Positions 32,634-43,721 of a DNA stretch of 64,000 nucleotides are shown here, in pieces; the first letter of the stretch is position 1; each line of letters opens with the position of its first letter. The position numbers and the translations under genes were made by a program. This DNA is from Lunularia cruciata (Eukaryota; Streptophyta; Marchantiopsida; Lunulariales; Lunulariaceae). The notes below the pieces were generated by a model that ran no database searches, was not told where the DNA came from, and saw only the letters and a program-made list of their open reading frames with translations. The stretch lies in contig OX419760.1 in the NCBI GenBank assembly GCA_948567375.1, positions 20,026,001 through 20,090,000 of the forward strand, given 5' to 3'.

Positions 32634-35600
32634 CAATTTGAGACCCTTAGATTGCTATTTTGGAATGTTCATGGTCTCACACATACCAAGTAGTCAAGCG
32701 CTAAACCTGTGTGGGAAGATGCTGATCTGATCAATCTTGTGGAGACATGGGAACATGAAGGAAACACCATTCAAGACATTGAAGGTTTCATTCTTGTTGG
32801 TTCAACTTGGAACGAGCGGAGGCAACACAGAGGAAGGGGCTTTGGAAGTATTGCTACTTACGTCAGATTTGGCTTTGAGAAATCAGTCTCTTTGATAGGC
32901 CAAGACTCAAGTGGACAATACCAATGGCTGAGGATTGGAGGAGTTGCTTCACCTTGCTTCATTGCTGTTTTTTACTTTGCTCCATTGATATCACCAATCT
33001 ATTCAAGTGGATCTCGCAACACCATTCAGCTTTCCACTCCTTGACAAAGGATGTGTTGGAATTTCAAAGTAAAGGTGCACTACTTATTCTTGGTGATTTC
33101 AATGCTAGGATCCAAACCTCTCAAATTCTTGAGTTTAGTGACCTTAAGGATGACCCTTTCCATAGCTTGATAGATCATTCTAGTGCTTGGTCACGCTCTT
33201 CCAAAGATCTCATATCCAACTCCATGAGTGAGCGCTTTTTGAGCTTTGGTATCAATTGTAGCTTGAAGATCTTGAATGGCCTTTCTCAATTTCCAGAAAC
33301 TTGTAAGAGCACATGCTTTGCTTTTGGTGGATCCAACACTGTAGATTATATGCTCACCTCACCCATTGATATACACATTGTCTCAGATTTTGTTGTTTAA
33401 GATCCTCAACCTGAATCTGACCATGCACCTCTATCTTGTGTCATCCTTCTTTCTTGCCTCAATAGAACCACATTACCTATTGACCATGCCTTTAGAGGGA
33501 AACTCCATCTCGTTTTTCACAAGCGAGATTTGTACCAACAAGCTATCCATGAGAAATTGAGCTCTATGGAGTGGAGTTCTGATTTTCAACAACATAGTGA
33601 TCAAATGGTTGAACTTCTTCAATCTACATCAACAACTTTGTTTCCACGAGGTTCTCACAGGAAGAGACTTGGTCTCCCTTGCAATAGGTGGTTTGATGCT
33701 GACTGTAAAATTGCAAGGATCAAAGCTATGGATAGGTCTGTTGATCAGATTGCACAAAATCAGGCTTTTGTCTCTTATAGAAAGTTGGTGAAGTGCAAGA
33801 AGTGAGCGTTCTTGAGACTCAAGGGGGTTGAGTTGAGCATTGAATTGAGGAGCAATCCCAAGGCTTTTAGGAAGAAGGTAACCATCAGATCTCCATCTCC
33901 ATTGATGGACCTGAATGAGCTTTGTGAATATGTGAAGGATCTGTACTTTTTCCCTGATGCTCCAAGCATGGCACCTTGCCTTGGATCTTCTCTCACCATC
34001 TCTGAAGCTGATGTCCAGTACCAATTGAAGAAGTTGGCCAATGGTAAGGCTGAAGACGTTGATGGACTATGTGTTGAACTACTTAAGTGGGGTGGTAGCC
34101 ATCTGATTTCAGTACTCACTTCTCTCTTGAATGAGGCCATCAGGTGTGGCTTTCCTGATAGATGGTGCTTCAAGAAGGTTGTTCCTATTCACAAGTTTGG
34201 TCAGAGAGATATTGTCACCAATTACCGTACCATTCTAGTGGGTAGTATCTTTGCCAAGTTGTATGGTCAAATTTTGGAGTCTAGGTTGAGTACTTGGGCT
34301 GAAAAGTATAGAATTCGAGCTAAGTGCCAAGCGGGTTTCAGATGAGGCTTTAGTACTTTGGATCATCTATTGGTACTCCATGTTCTGTGGTGGAAATCTA
34401 AAGGTGTTGGGAGAGCTCTCTATGTTGCATTTATTGATTTCAGGAAGGCCTTTGATAAAGTGCTTAGGAAATCATTAAGTTGGAGACTCATGGAAGTTGG
34501 TGTTTCAGCTGATCTGATTGGTGCTATCTCTAGACTCTATGAGAAGGTGGTTGTAAAACTCTCATCTTTGAGCTCTCAAGATGTCCTTAGCACAATGGGT
34601 GTGATTCAAGGTTGCTCTTTATCCCCAAAATTGTTTGGAATCTTCATCGATCATCTAGAGAGGGTGCTTATGGAAGCAGGAGCTACAGGTGTACAGGTTG
34701 GCTCTTTGATGATACATGCACTACTGTATGCGGATAATGTAGTGCTCCTCTATACCAATCCACAAAGTTTACAGAAGTTGTTGGATTCTCTGCAATCAAA
34801 CAAAGATGGAGGTGAACCTTGACAAGTCCAAGGTGATTGTGGTGGGTTCTTAAGGTGTCACACCTTCCTTTTTTGATGGATAACAATTTGAGCAGGTTTC
34901 TTCTTACAAGTACTTGGGCCTTGAGTTTTCTCTTGACTATAGTTGGTCTACTTGTGTGAAGATGAGAGTCAATGCAGGGTTTAGAGCTTTGTATTCACTC
35001 ATGAACCGCTCTAGACTTGCTCACCTTACCACATGGGAGTTGAAGAAGGTGTTGGTGAGATCTCTTGTGCAGGCGGCGGTTCTCTATGGTGCTCAGATTT
35101 GGGGTCCAAGTACTAAGAAGACATAGTGGCAAAAGGTGGAGAAAGTTAAATTTTTTTTTTGTGTGATGAACTTGGGGTGAGGACTCAAACTCCCTATGTA
35201 TTGCTGCTTGCTGAAATCGGGTTTTTGCCTCTTGAAGCTGAAGCTTTGTTTTTAGCTATCACATATGCCACTAAGGTGAGGTCCATGGAGCATGAGAGAC
35301 TTCCCTACCAAGCTTTTTGTGCCACTCTATCTGTCAGTTGGTATACAGATTTGGTTGCATGGGCCACCGGTGGAATGTTTGTGAGCGACATTGGAGATTG
35401 GAGCGTATTGCACTACGAGAAGTGATCAAGGAGCAGTTCTTACTTCGCTTATGGCAACAGCTCGGTACCAAGATGGTGTTCTATTAGCAGTTTGTAAATC
35501 CTATGTTGGTGTATTGTGAGCAAGATTATCTCTTGGCTAGGATTTCTACTTTACTTAGACATGTTATCACTCAATATAGAACTAGTTCTCATAGACTAGA

Positions 35601-35865
35601 AGTAGAACAAGGACGTTGGCAGCAAATAGAGCACTCCATGCAACTTTGCAAATTGTGTATTATGAGCAAAGTTGAGGATGAGCATCATGTGTTGATTGAT
35701 TGCCCTTGTTACATGCAGATTAGAGTTAGACATCAGATTACTTGTAGTGATTTCTCAACTCTCTTACAGGTTGAAGCTTTAGCATTAGGGAAGTACATGA
35801 CAGAGGTTAGTTTACATTGGACCAATTTGTTACAGATTGGTAAGATGTCCAAGGCCCTTGCCTAG
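32634..35865 (+). pseudogene. LINE H ORF2, broken
   Basis: Complete in extent (~1,077 codons). Endonuclease: LLFWNVHGLTHTK, VETWEHEG, LILGDFNARI, SDHAPLSC. Reverse transcriptase: AFIDFRKAFDKV, GVIQGCSLSPKLFGIF; motif C reads YADN rather than YADD. C-terminus: CKLCIMSKVEDEHHVLIDCPCY. Stops near 32,691, 33,399, 33,803, 34,343 and 35,124; frameshifts near 33,020, 34,795 and 35,367. Ends GKMSKALA-TAG. Confidence 0.88.
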
Positions 35866-35957
35866 GCTCACATTTGATGTGTTTTGTATTGTGTTTCCAG
35901 CCTTTTGACTCTTTGGGTCTTTCGGGCTTTATATTTCATTGTTCATTGTTCATTGTT

Positions 35958-37614
35958 CACAAGTCTTGTCAGAGAGATATTGTCACTAATTACCTTACTT
36001 TTCTAGTGGGTAGTATCTTTGCCAAGTTGTACGGTCTAATTATGGAGTGAAGGTTGAGTACTTGGGTTGAAAAGTATAGAATTTGAGCTAAGTGCCAAGT
36101 TGGTTTTAGATCAGGCTTTAGTTCTTTGGATCATCTATTGGTACTCCATGTTTTGTGGTGGAAATCTAAATATGTTGGGAGAGCTCTCTATGTTGCATTT
36201 ATTGATTTCAGGAAGGCCTGTGATAAGGTGCTTAGGAAATCACTAAGTGAGAGACTCATGGAAGTTGGTGTTTCAGCTAATCTGATTGGTGCTATCTCTA
36301 GACTCTATGAGAAGGTGGTTGTGAAGCTTTCATCTTTGAGCTCTCACAATGTCCTTAGCACAATGGGTGTGATTCAAGGTTGCTCTCTATCCCCAACTTT
36401 GTTTGGAATCTTCATCGATGATCTAGAGAGGGTGCTTATGGAAACTGGAGCTACAGGCGTACATGTTGGCTCTTTGATGATACATGCACTACTGTTTGCG
36501 GATGATGTAGTGCTCCTCTCTACCAATCCACAGAGTTTACAGAAGTTGTTGGATTGTCTTCTCTTGTTTTGCAATGAAAAAAAGATGGAGGTGAACCTTG
36601 ACAAGTCCAAGGTGATTGTGGTGGGTTCTAAGATGTCACACCTTTGTTTTTAGATGGACAACATTTGGAGCAAGTTTCTTCTTATAAGTTCTTAGGCGTT
36701 GAGTTTTCTCAAGACTATAGTTGGTCTACTTGTGTGAAGATGAGAATCAATGCAGGGTTTAGAGCTTTGTATTCACTTATGAATCCCTCTAGACTTGCTC
36801 ATCTTACCACATGGGAGTTGAAGAAGGTGATGTTCAGATCTCTTGTGCAACCGGTGGTTGTCTATGGTGCTCAGATTTGGGGTCCAGGTACTAAGAAGAC
36901 ATGGTGGCAAAAGGTGGAGAAAATTCAAAAATTGTTTTTGTGTGATGAACTTGGAGTGAGGACTCAAACTCCCTATGTATTGCTGCTTACTGAAACTGGT
37001 TTTTTACCCCTTGAAGCTGAAGCTTTGTTTTTAGCTCTCACATATGCCACTAAGGTGAGGTCCATGGAGCATGAGAGACTTCCCTACCAAGCTTTTTGTG
37101 CCACTCTATCTATTGGTTTGTATAAAGATCTGATTGCATGGGCCACAAGGTGGAATGATCTGAGGAACATTGGAGATTAGAGCCTTTTGCACTTAGAGAG
37201 GTGATCAAGGAGCAGTTCTTACTTTGCTTATAGCAGCAACCTGGTACCAAGATGGTGTTCTATCAGCAGTTTGTAAATCCTATGTTGGTATATTGTGAGC
37301 AAGATTATCTCTTGGCTAGGATTTCTACTTCACTTAGACATGTTATTGCTCAATATAGAACTAGTTCCCATAGACTAGAAGTAGAACAAGGACGTTGGCA
37401 CCTGATAGAGCACTCCATGCAACTTTGCAAATTGTGTCCTATGAGCAAAGTTGAGGATGAACACCATGTGTTTGTTGATTGCCCTTGTTACATGCAGATC
37501 AGAGTTAGACATCAGATTACTTGTAGTGATTTCTCAACTCTCTTACAAGTTGAAGCTTTAGTATTAGGGAAGAATATGATGGAGAATAGTTTACATCGGA
37601 CCAATGTGTTATAG
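35958..37614 (+). pseudogene. LINE G/I ORF2, reverse transcriptase to C-terminus
   Basis: Reads VAFIDFRKACDKV (motif A with F to C), GVIQGCSLSPTLFGIF, FADDVVLLS, NLDKSKVIVV, then after a frameshift near 36,640 EQVSSYKFLGVEFSQDYSWST and the C-terminal part with CKLCPMSKVEDEHHVFVDCPCY. Stops near 36,048, 36,090 and 37,178; ends at a TAG at 37,612. Confidence 0.85.
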
Positions 37615-37727
37615 ATTGGTCAGATGCCCTAAGCCCTTGCCTAGGCTCACATTTCATGTGTTTTGTATTGTGTTTCCAGCCTTTTGACTTTTTGGGTCTT
37701 TCGGGCTTTATATTTCATTGTTTCATT
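35958..37727 (+). mobile_element. LINE copy I, right part of LINE G
   Basis: Resumes LINE G at the codon after the H insertion and continues to the 3' UTR and TTTCATTG-type tail. Together G and I form one LINE copy broken by G', H and, at its left edge, an LTR fragment. Confidence 0.85.
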
Positions 37728-38304
37728 CTTGCTTGCACAATTTGAGGATCATGTACTCTCAAAGAATCAGCAATAAACTCACACACTATGGTCTTGGTGT
37801 CTTCTTTCTTAGTCTCTGGCAAACATGAAATCCTCAAGTTCTTCATTCTCACCAGTTGGTTCTCCTTCTCAACCTCATGCTCTTGCAAGTAAGAGATTTG
37901 AGCCATCTTAGTAGCTTTAGCATATGACTTCATCTTGAACTCTAATGTCTCAACCATTTCTTGCAGCCGTCCATTTTGTGAAGAAATGTTTGTGGCTTGT
38001 GCTCCCAAGGAAGTAACCTTCTCCGTAACATCCATCATACCCTTCGTGGAGTCTAACATCAAACTGTTGCTCTTCTTGAGTTCTTGGATATCTAGAGTGA
38101 TCAAATTTAAAGATTCTTCATGGTCATGACATCTGCTCTTATGGTTTCCAAATTTTCCATAAGAGTCTTCATGCATTGAGACATAGAGGCAACAAAGCTC
38201 TTGAGTTCCTTGGGGAAGTCATTTTCTTTTCTATACATTTCAGCAAGTTGTTGATGTTTTGAAGCTATATCAACAATGTCTTGCACCATCTTGGAAGCTT
38301 CCAT
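37728..38304 (-). pseudogene. LINE J ORF1, N-terminal two thirds
   Basis: Starts MEASKMVQDIVDIASKHQQL at 38,304. Coiled-coil part and the start of the RRM-like part (KNLRISCLPETKKEDTK, VHDPQIVQA) are readable. A frameshift lies near 38,115-38,125. Truncated at 37,728. Confidence 0.8.
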
Positions 38305-39484
38305 TCTGGAAACTCCAAAGTGCTACTATGAGAATATATCCTCTACTTCACTCAAGCTTTATGAGTTCTTGTAGAACTCTTGGAATTTGGATTTTCAAAA
38401 TCTGAAAGAAATTCCAAATTTGACATTCCCATGGTTTTTATTTCACAAATTGAGACTCTTTATTATCTATATCTACCAAAAGCTCCACAAAAACTTGTTC
38501 TAATGAATCAAAAATCTACTCATTTGGACTTGTAAATCAAAAGTTATAAACTTTTGAATTTGAACTTTTCTATATGAGAATTTTGAAATCCTACAGATTT
38601 CAAAAATTCACAACCTTGGCTACAGTACTTCAAAATCTACCAATTTAGACTCCATGAAAATCTCTTGAAGACTTCTTTCAAATGAACCAAAAATGAACTC
38701 GTTTGAGCAAATACATATGGAGTTATGACCTCTAGTGTTTTCTATTGTAAACTTCTATACCTCATTGAGTCACAAAATTCAAATTCTTATAACTTTAAGC
38801 ACAAATCTTTAAATTCTACGAGAAAAAATTCAATCAATAGCTCTTGACAAGATATTTCTAATGAGACCAAGTTCACCTCATTTGAATATGTGAGTCCAAA
38901 GTTCCAGCCTATGAAAGTTGCAGATTTGAGCACCACCAATCGCACAAGAACATATTGATGAAATTTGAAACTTGTTCCACATAACTCCAACTTCAGCAAG
39001 CAGGCATTCAAAAGAAATCACTTTCTAAGTTGTTGCCAATGAGCCCAAGGTTGAAAAATTTGGACATGGAACAAAAAAGTTACAAGGTGTTGAAATTTGA
39101 GCTCAAACCCTAAAATCTCTAAGAGATGGTAGAATTCAAATCTTCATAGCTTTCTATATGTATGTGATCTGCAAGGGTGCTTAGAATCAATCGAACAAGC
39201 TTCTCAAAGCGCTTCTAATGCTATAGAAATAACTCCATTTGGACACCATATGATGAAGATTCAAATTCTCAAATTTGGATCCTCTATCAGAAATTTCAAT
39301 CAATCATAACGTTTTGCACAAAGCTTGGAATGATGCAATCTTGGTGGCTATGGAAAGCTCTTGGCAAGGTGCTTTAAACAATTTTAGAATTGCAGCGTTT
39401 GAACTTGTGTGTAGAGAGATATGGCTTGTCAAACTTTCAGGCCTCCTCTCCTCTCAAACTTTCGAATCTCCTCCTCTCCACCTT
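38305..39484 (-). repeat. LINE J 5' UTR monomers
   Basis: About 1.2 kb without a gene: the A-type monomers plus one extra unit. The 5' end is complete (AAAGTTTGAGAGGAGAGG motif near 39,455-39,475). Confidence 0.7.
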
Positions 39485-39540
39485 GTAACAAAAAGAATAA
39501 CCTTGGACAATTGGGGCAACTCTCAAGAAGAATCACCTTG

Positions 39541-39752
39541 GACAGTTGTAGTGATTTCTCATCACTCTTATAGATTGAGGCTTTAGGGTTAGGGAAGTAC
39601 ATGGCCGAGGTTAGTTTACATTAGACCTGTTTGTTACACATTGGTCAGATGCCCTAGACTCACATTTCATGTGTTTTGTAATATTTTTTTAGCCTTTTGA
39701 CTCTTTGGGTGTTTTAGGCTTTATATTTCATTGTTTTATTGTTTCATTGTAA
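39541..39752 (+). mobile_element. LINE 3' end K
   Basis: The last ~210 bp of a LINE (CSDFS.. segment, 3' UTR with the hairpin deleted, tail of TTTCATTG repeats), sense strand, next to the inverted J. Confidence 0.8.
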
Positions 39753-41079
39753 GAGAGTTAAGAAATCACTACAACTAATCTGCTGTTTATCTCTAATCTG
39801 CATGTAACAAGGGCAATCAACAAACACATGGTGCTCATCCTCAACTTTGCTCATTGTACACAATTTACAAAGTTGCATGGAGTGCTCTATCTACTACCAA
39901 TGTCCTTGTTCTATTTCTAGTCTATGAGAGCTAGTTCTATCCTGAGCAATAACATGTCTAATGAAGTAGAAATCCTAGCCAAGAGATAATCTTGCTCACA
40001 ATACACCAACATAGGATTTACAAATTGCCTATTGAACACCATCTTGGTAACTGGTTCTTGCCATAAACAAAGTAAGAATTGCTCTTTGATCACCTCTTAT
40101 GGTGCAATAGGCTCCAATCTCCAATGTCATTTACAAACATTTCACCTTGTGACCCATGCAATCAGATCTTAATACCAACCAATCAATAGAGTTGCACAAG
40201 AAGCTTGGTAAGGAAGTCTCTCATGCTCCATTGACCTCACCTTAGTAGCATATGCAAGAGCTAATAACAAAGCTTCAGCCTCAAGAGTTAAGAAGCTTGT
40301 TTCAACAAGCAACAATACATAAGGAGTTTGAGTCCTCACTCCAAGTTTATCACACAAAAATAGATTTTGAACCTTCTCCACCTTTTGCCACCATGTCTTC
40401 TTAGTACCTGGACCCCAAATTTGAGCACCATAGGGAACCACCTATTGCACAAGAGATCTAAACAACACCTTATTCAACTCCTATGTGGTAAGATGAGCAA
40501 GTCTAGAGCAATTCATGAGTGAATACAAAGCTCTAAACCCTACATGGATTCTTATCTTCACACAAGCAGACCAACTAAAGTCATGAGAAATTTCAAGGCC
40601 CAAGTGCTTATAAGAAGAAACTTGCTCCAAACGCTGTCCATCAAGAATGAAAACTGTGACACCTTTAGAACCCACCACAATCACCTTATACTTGTCAAGT
40701 TTCACCTCCATCTTTGTTTGATTGCAAAACAAGAGAAGAAAATCCAACAACTTTGTAAACTCTATGAATTGGTAGAGAGGAGCACTACATCATTTGCATA
40801 AAGGAGTGCATGTATCATCAAAGAACCAACATGTAAACCAGGAGCTCTGACTTCCAGAAGTATCCTCTGTGATCATCAAGGAAGATTCCAAACAAAGTTG
40901 GGATAGAGAGTAGCCTTGAATCACACCCATTGTGCTAAGGACATCTTGAGAGTTCAATGATAAAAGTTTCACAACCACTTTCTCATAGAGTCTAGAGATA
41001 GCACCAATCAGGTCCTGTGAAACACCAACTTCTATGAGTCTTTCACTAAGTGATTTCCTAAGCAACTTATCAAATGAAC
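39753..41079 (-). mobile_element. LINE fragment L (reverse-transcriptase half), minus strand
   Basis: Runs from the LRKSLSERL segment (41,065) to just inside the Cys/His region (39,753), lacking the 3' UTR and tail. The reading is broken. GVIQGYSLSQ (motif B), YAND in place of YADD, HDFSWSACVK and KKTWWQKVEKVQNLFLCDKLG are recognisable. Confidence 0.85.
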
Positions 41080-41333
41080 TAAAAACAAGGCTTCAGCCTC
41101 AAGAGGCAAAAACCTTGTTTCAACAAGCAGCAATACATAAGGAGTTTGAGTACTCACCCCAAGTTCATTACACAAAAATAGTTTATGAACTTTCTACACC
41201 TTTTTCCACCATGTCTTTTTAGTACCTAGACCCCAAATCTGAGCTCTATAGAGAACCACCGGCTGCACAAGAGATCTGAACATCACCTTCTTCAACTCCC
41301 ATGTGGTAAGATGAGCATGTCTAGAGCAATTCA
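41080..41333 (-). mobile_element. LINE fragment M, minus strand
   Basis: About 250 bp of ORF2 (from the NCSRHAHLTTWELKKV segment to the LLVETRFLPLEAEAL segment), repeating part of L. Both ends are truncated; no tail. Confidence 0.8.
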
Positions 41334-42266
41334 ATGAGGATGCATCTACCGGTTTGGTGTTAGACCTCAACTTCTTTGCTGATTAGGGCTGCTTCTTTAG
41401 AGTTCTCTTCTTTCTCTTGCTGATGTTTGTGGGCAGCAAGCTCCTCATCCACTTGGAAAAAGCATCTAGTTTCAAGAAATTTGGCATCAATGTCTCAATA
41501 TTTCTTGATATGTGTACGTCCTTCATGCTAGTTTTCAAAATAACATGCAAAATGGAAATGAGTTGGTATTCTCTTCTTCCTCTCCGGTCAATAAGTTAAT
41601 ACCCATGTAAAATTGATTCTCAAATAGAGCAAGGTATGTAGCACCTCTGTCCTCCTCAAAATCTTGGTGCAGGATCATGGCATAACAATAAAACATGTCC
41701 GCCTAATCTAGTGGGTTGCATGAGTACATGTATTCAAAGAAAATGGACTGACTTTGGTTAAGAAGGTCATTTGTTATGGCTTGAATAATTTTATAATTTC
41801 CTCTTCTGTTGCTCTTCTTGTTGGGTCCTTGTAGCTAGACACTCTCCACTCTTTGACCTCTTGTCATTGAATGTGGTATTTATCTCCTGGTTAGTTACTT
41901 ATCAATAAATTTTGTATCAAGAGCCATCGTTCCTGCAACCCTTGCATCCAGGCTGAGTATCATATGCTAATGCTCTTGTGTCCAATTGTATGGATTTCCT
42001 CTAAGTCCATCTACATCTCTCTCTCTTCCCTTGCATCTTGCGGACGATGGCAAAGTTGCTCAACTCCAAGTTCCAAAGCGCGAACCCTAAGTGTTTGCTC
42101 TACATTACTTAGATCCTGCAGTATATGGCCCATTTGTTCACAACAAGGACCCTGAGAATGGCCTCCATGATCTAAGAGTAGGCTCTTGGTGAAAACACCA
42201 TATTTCCTATTTAGATGGGAAAAGTGCAAACACTAAAGGTGAACTACTCTAAGTGCTGCCCAAGTT
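41334..42266. other. Unique-looking DNA, no gene recognised
   Basis: About 930 bp not matching the LINE or LTR families. The minus strand has protein-like stretches in one general region but many stops, and I recognise no domain. It may be a decayed coding region or old transposon. Confidence 0.4.
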
Positions 42267-42323
42267 TGTGTTTCCAACCTTTTGACTCTTTGGATCTTTC
42301 AGGCTTTATATTTCATTGTTCAT
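42267..42323 (+). mobile_element. Micro LINE insertion N (57 bp of 3' terminus)
   Basis: Only the last ~40 bp of LINE 3' UTR plus a short TTCATTG-type tail, inside otherwise unique DNA. An extreme 5' truncation. Confidence 0.75.
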
Positions 42324-43120
42324 GTTGGAATTTTGAAGGTTCTTGTTCATTGGAAACATGACAAAAGGGGTTCTACTAGATCAGCTACAAATGTGAAAAT
42401 GCTCTCAAACTTGTGCAGGTTGATTGATGAACTCCTCAATTTATAATCCATTGATGAACTCCTCAATTTATAGTTGAAAGCCCTAGTCACCCTTCAGTCA
42501 TGTGGTTGTTTGGGAGCAAGTGAGCACCGGTACTCCTCATATGCAAAACACCAACACATCATCCTTGGCTGGATGTCACCTTCCCACATGCGAAAGATTT
42601 CTGGCCAAAGCTACACACCAAATGCTATTGGTTGTCTTGAATGTATCAGCTCTTGGATCAATTCAAGGCTGAACTCGCTGGCCCATTCAAGATACAATCC
42701 AGCACTTGCTTGAGTACAAATGACAGCTGGCCTAGATACTGTGATTTCTAAACGCTCCTGCTCTATAAACACTCGGGCCTGTAATAAGCACTTGGGATTT
42801 CCGTACAGCAGTCCGAGTGCTACTCCTGTGACACAACTACACGTGCTACTCTTTTTGAATGGAATTCACTTATAACTATTAAATTCATTGTCTTCCTGCA
42901 GCACATAAGTGAAAATGTGAGCACCAGAACAATCTAGATTAAATTATCCTGGCATGACTACATTTACACGTTAGTGAAACTACCCTACATTACTCAGTTG
43001 ATCGTGATTAGGTTCCCTCTTTTTCCTTGACAGCACTATCGCAGTAACGAGACGTAAAAGTCTTACAGCAAAGACATGACACAAGACGTCACACAACACA
43101 GCAGTACCCAGTAGTAGTCC

Positions 43121-43420
43121 AGGTGAAGATGAACACTAAAGTGAACGTATGAGATCCGGACGACTAAGGAAAGCCGATCCACATAGGACAACTCCAAGTG
43201 CAACTTTCGTCAACTGGTGGATGAGCCCAATATTATAAGGTCTTGTTGACCACGACATGAACTACAAGAACCAGACTATCCAGTTCTTTTAATCCTGGTT
43301 GCATTGGTTCGTTGACAGATTTCATGCAATAATCCCTGGGGTTTTCACTTCTTTTTGGATGTCCGTCTGCCTTCTTGCTACAGCAAGTCAACAGGCTTAC
43401 CCTTAGCATAAATTAGTATC
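43121..43420 (+). repeat. Diverged direct repeat, left copy
   Basis: Two blocks (43,121-43,230 and 43,361-43,420) match 48,168-48,250 and 48,263-48,316 in the same order and orientation. Shared words include GATGAACACT/GGATGGACACT, CAAGTGCAACTTTCGTCAACTGG and GTCCGTCTGCCTTCTTG with scattered differences. An extra ~130 bp lies between the blocks here. Confidence 0.55.
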
Positions 43421-43645
43421 AAAGCATCTCCGGTCCTCCAGACATCTATCTCGTAAGGGCACTGTAGTTGATTTCAGAGACCGTTCGGAATTCTGTCAAT
43501 TACATTCAGTGTTTACAGAGCCCGAATTTCAAGAGCTGCTCCTTAAGGGTGAAGGCCCTGCATTGTAGTCTCCCTGTTTAATTATCTGGCTGTGTCGAAG
43601 AGGTGATTCAGTGTGTCGAAGCTTGGGTATTCGTCGCCTACTGAA

Positions 43646-43721
43646 ATGGGCTCTTCGTTTCTCACAAAATTAGCTCTAGGGACGGTGCTTCTGATATCTG
43701 CAATCCATGCTGCTTCCGCAC
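43646..43721 (+). CDS. Candidate exon 1 of a small secreted/membrane protein
   Basis: The ATG at 43,646 is in a good context (G at -3, G at +4). It encodes 25 residues with a hydrophobic core (MGSSFLTKLALGTVLLISAI, then HAASA), typical of a signal peptide with an A-x-A cleavage site or of a single membrane helix. A consensus donor GTAAGT follows at 43,722, leaving phase 1. No upstream coding exon is needed. I do not recognise the protein family. The gene model is a prediction by eye. Confidence 0.35.

Larger units (their letters stand above)
30297..35957 (+). mobile_element. LINE copy H, full length (5.66 kb), subfamily B, nested in G/I
   Basis: Full layout: a long 5' UTR (to 31,799), ORF1 (31,800-32,633), ORF2 (32,634-35,865), 3' UTR and a tail of 7-bp repeats (TTCATTG)n. 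It lies between KKVVPI (30,296) and HKS.QRDIVT (35,958) of another LINE, which are adjacent codons in intact copies, so H is an insertion into G/I. It differs from subfamily A in 5' UTR and ORF1 N-terminus. Confidence 0.9.
37728..39484 (-). mobile_element. LINE copy J: inverted 5' UTR and ORF1 segment
   Basis: Minus-strand sequence from the middle of ORF1 (37,728) back to the LINE 5' end (39,484). It is followed, after ~56 bp of filler, by a plus-strand LINE 3' end (39,541-39,752). This fits one twin-primed insertion J/K. The 5' UTR is a variant of subfamily A (A2) with an extra unit before ORF1 (38,330-38,460). Confidence 0.75.

Noticed and set aside
41964-42229. Open frames on both strands around 42.0-42.2 kb
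   Set aside because: Short, mutually overlapping, no domain; may be remnants of an old coding region but not supportable as a gene.
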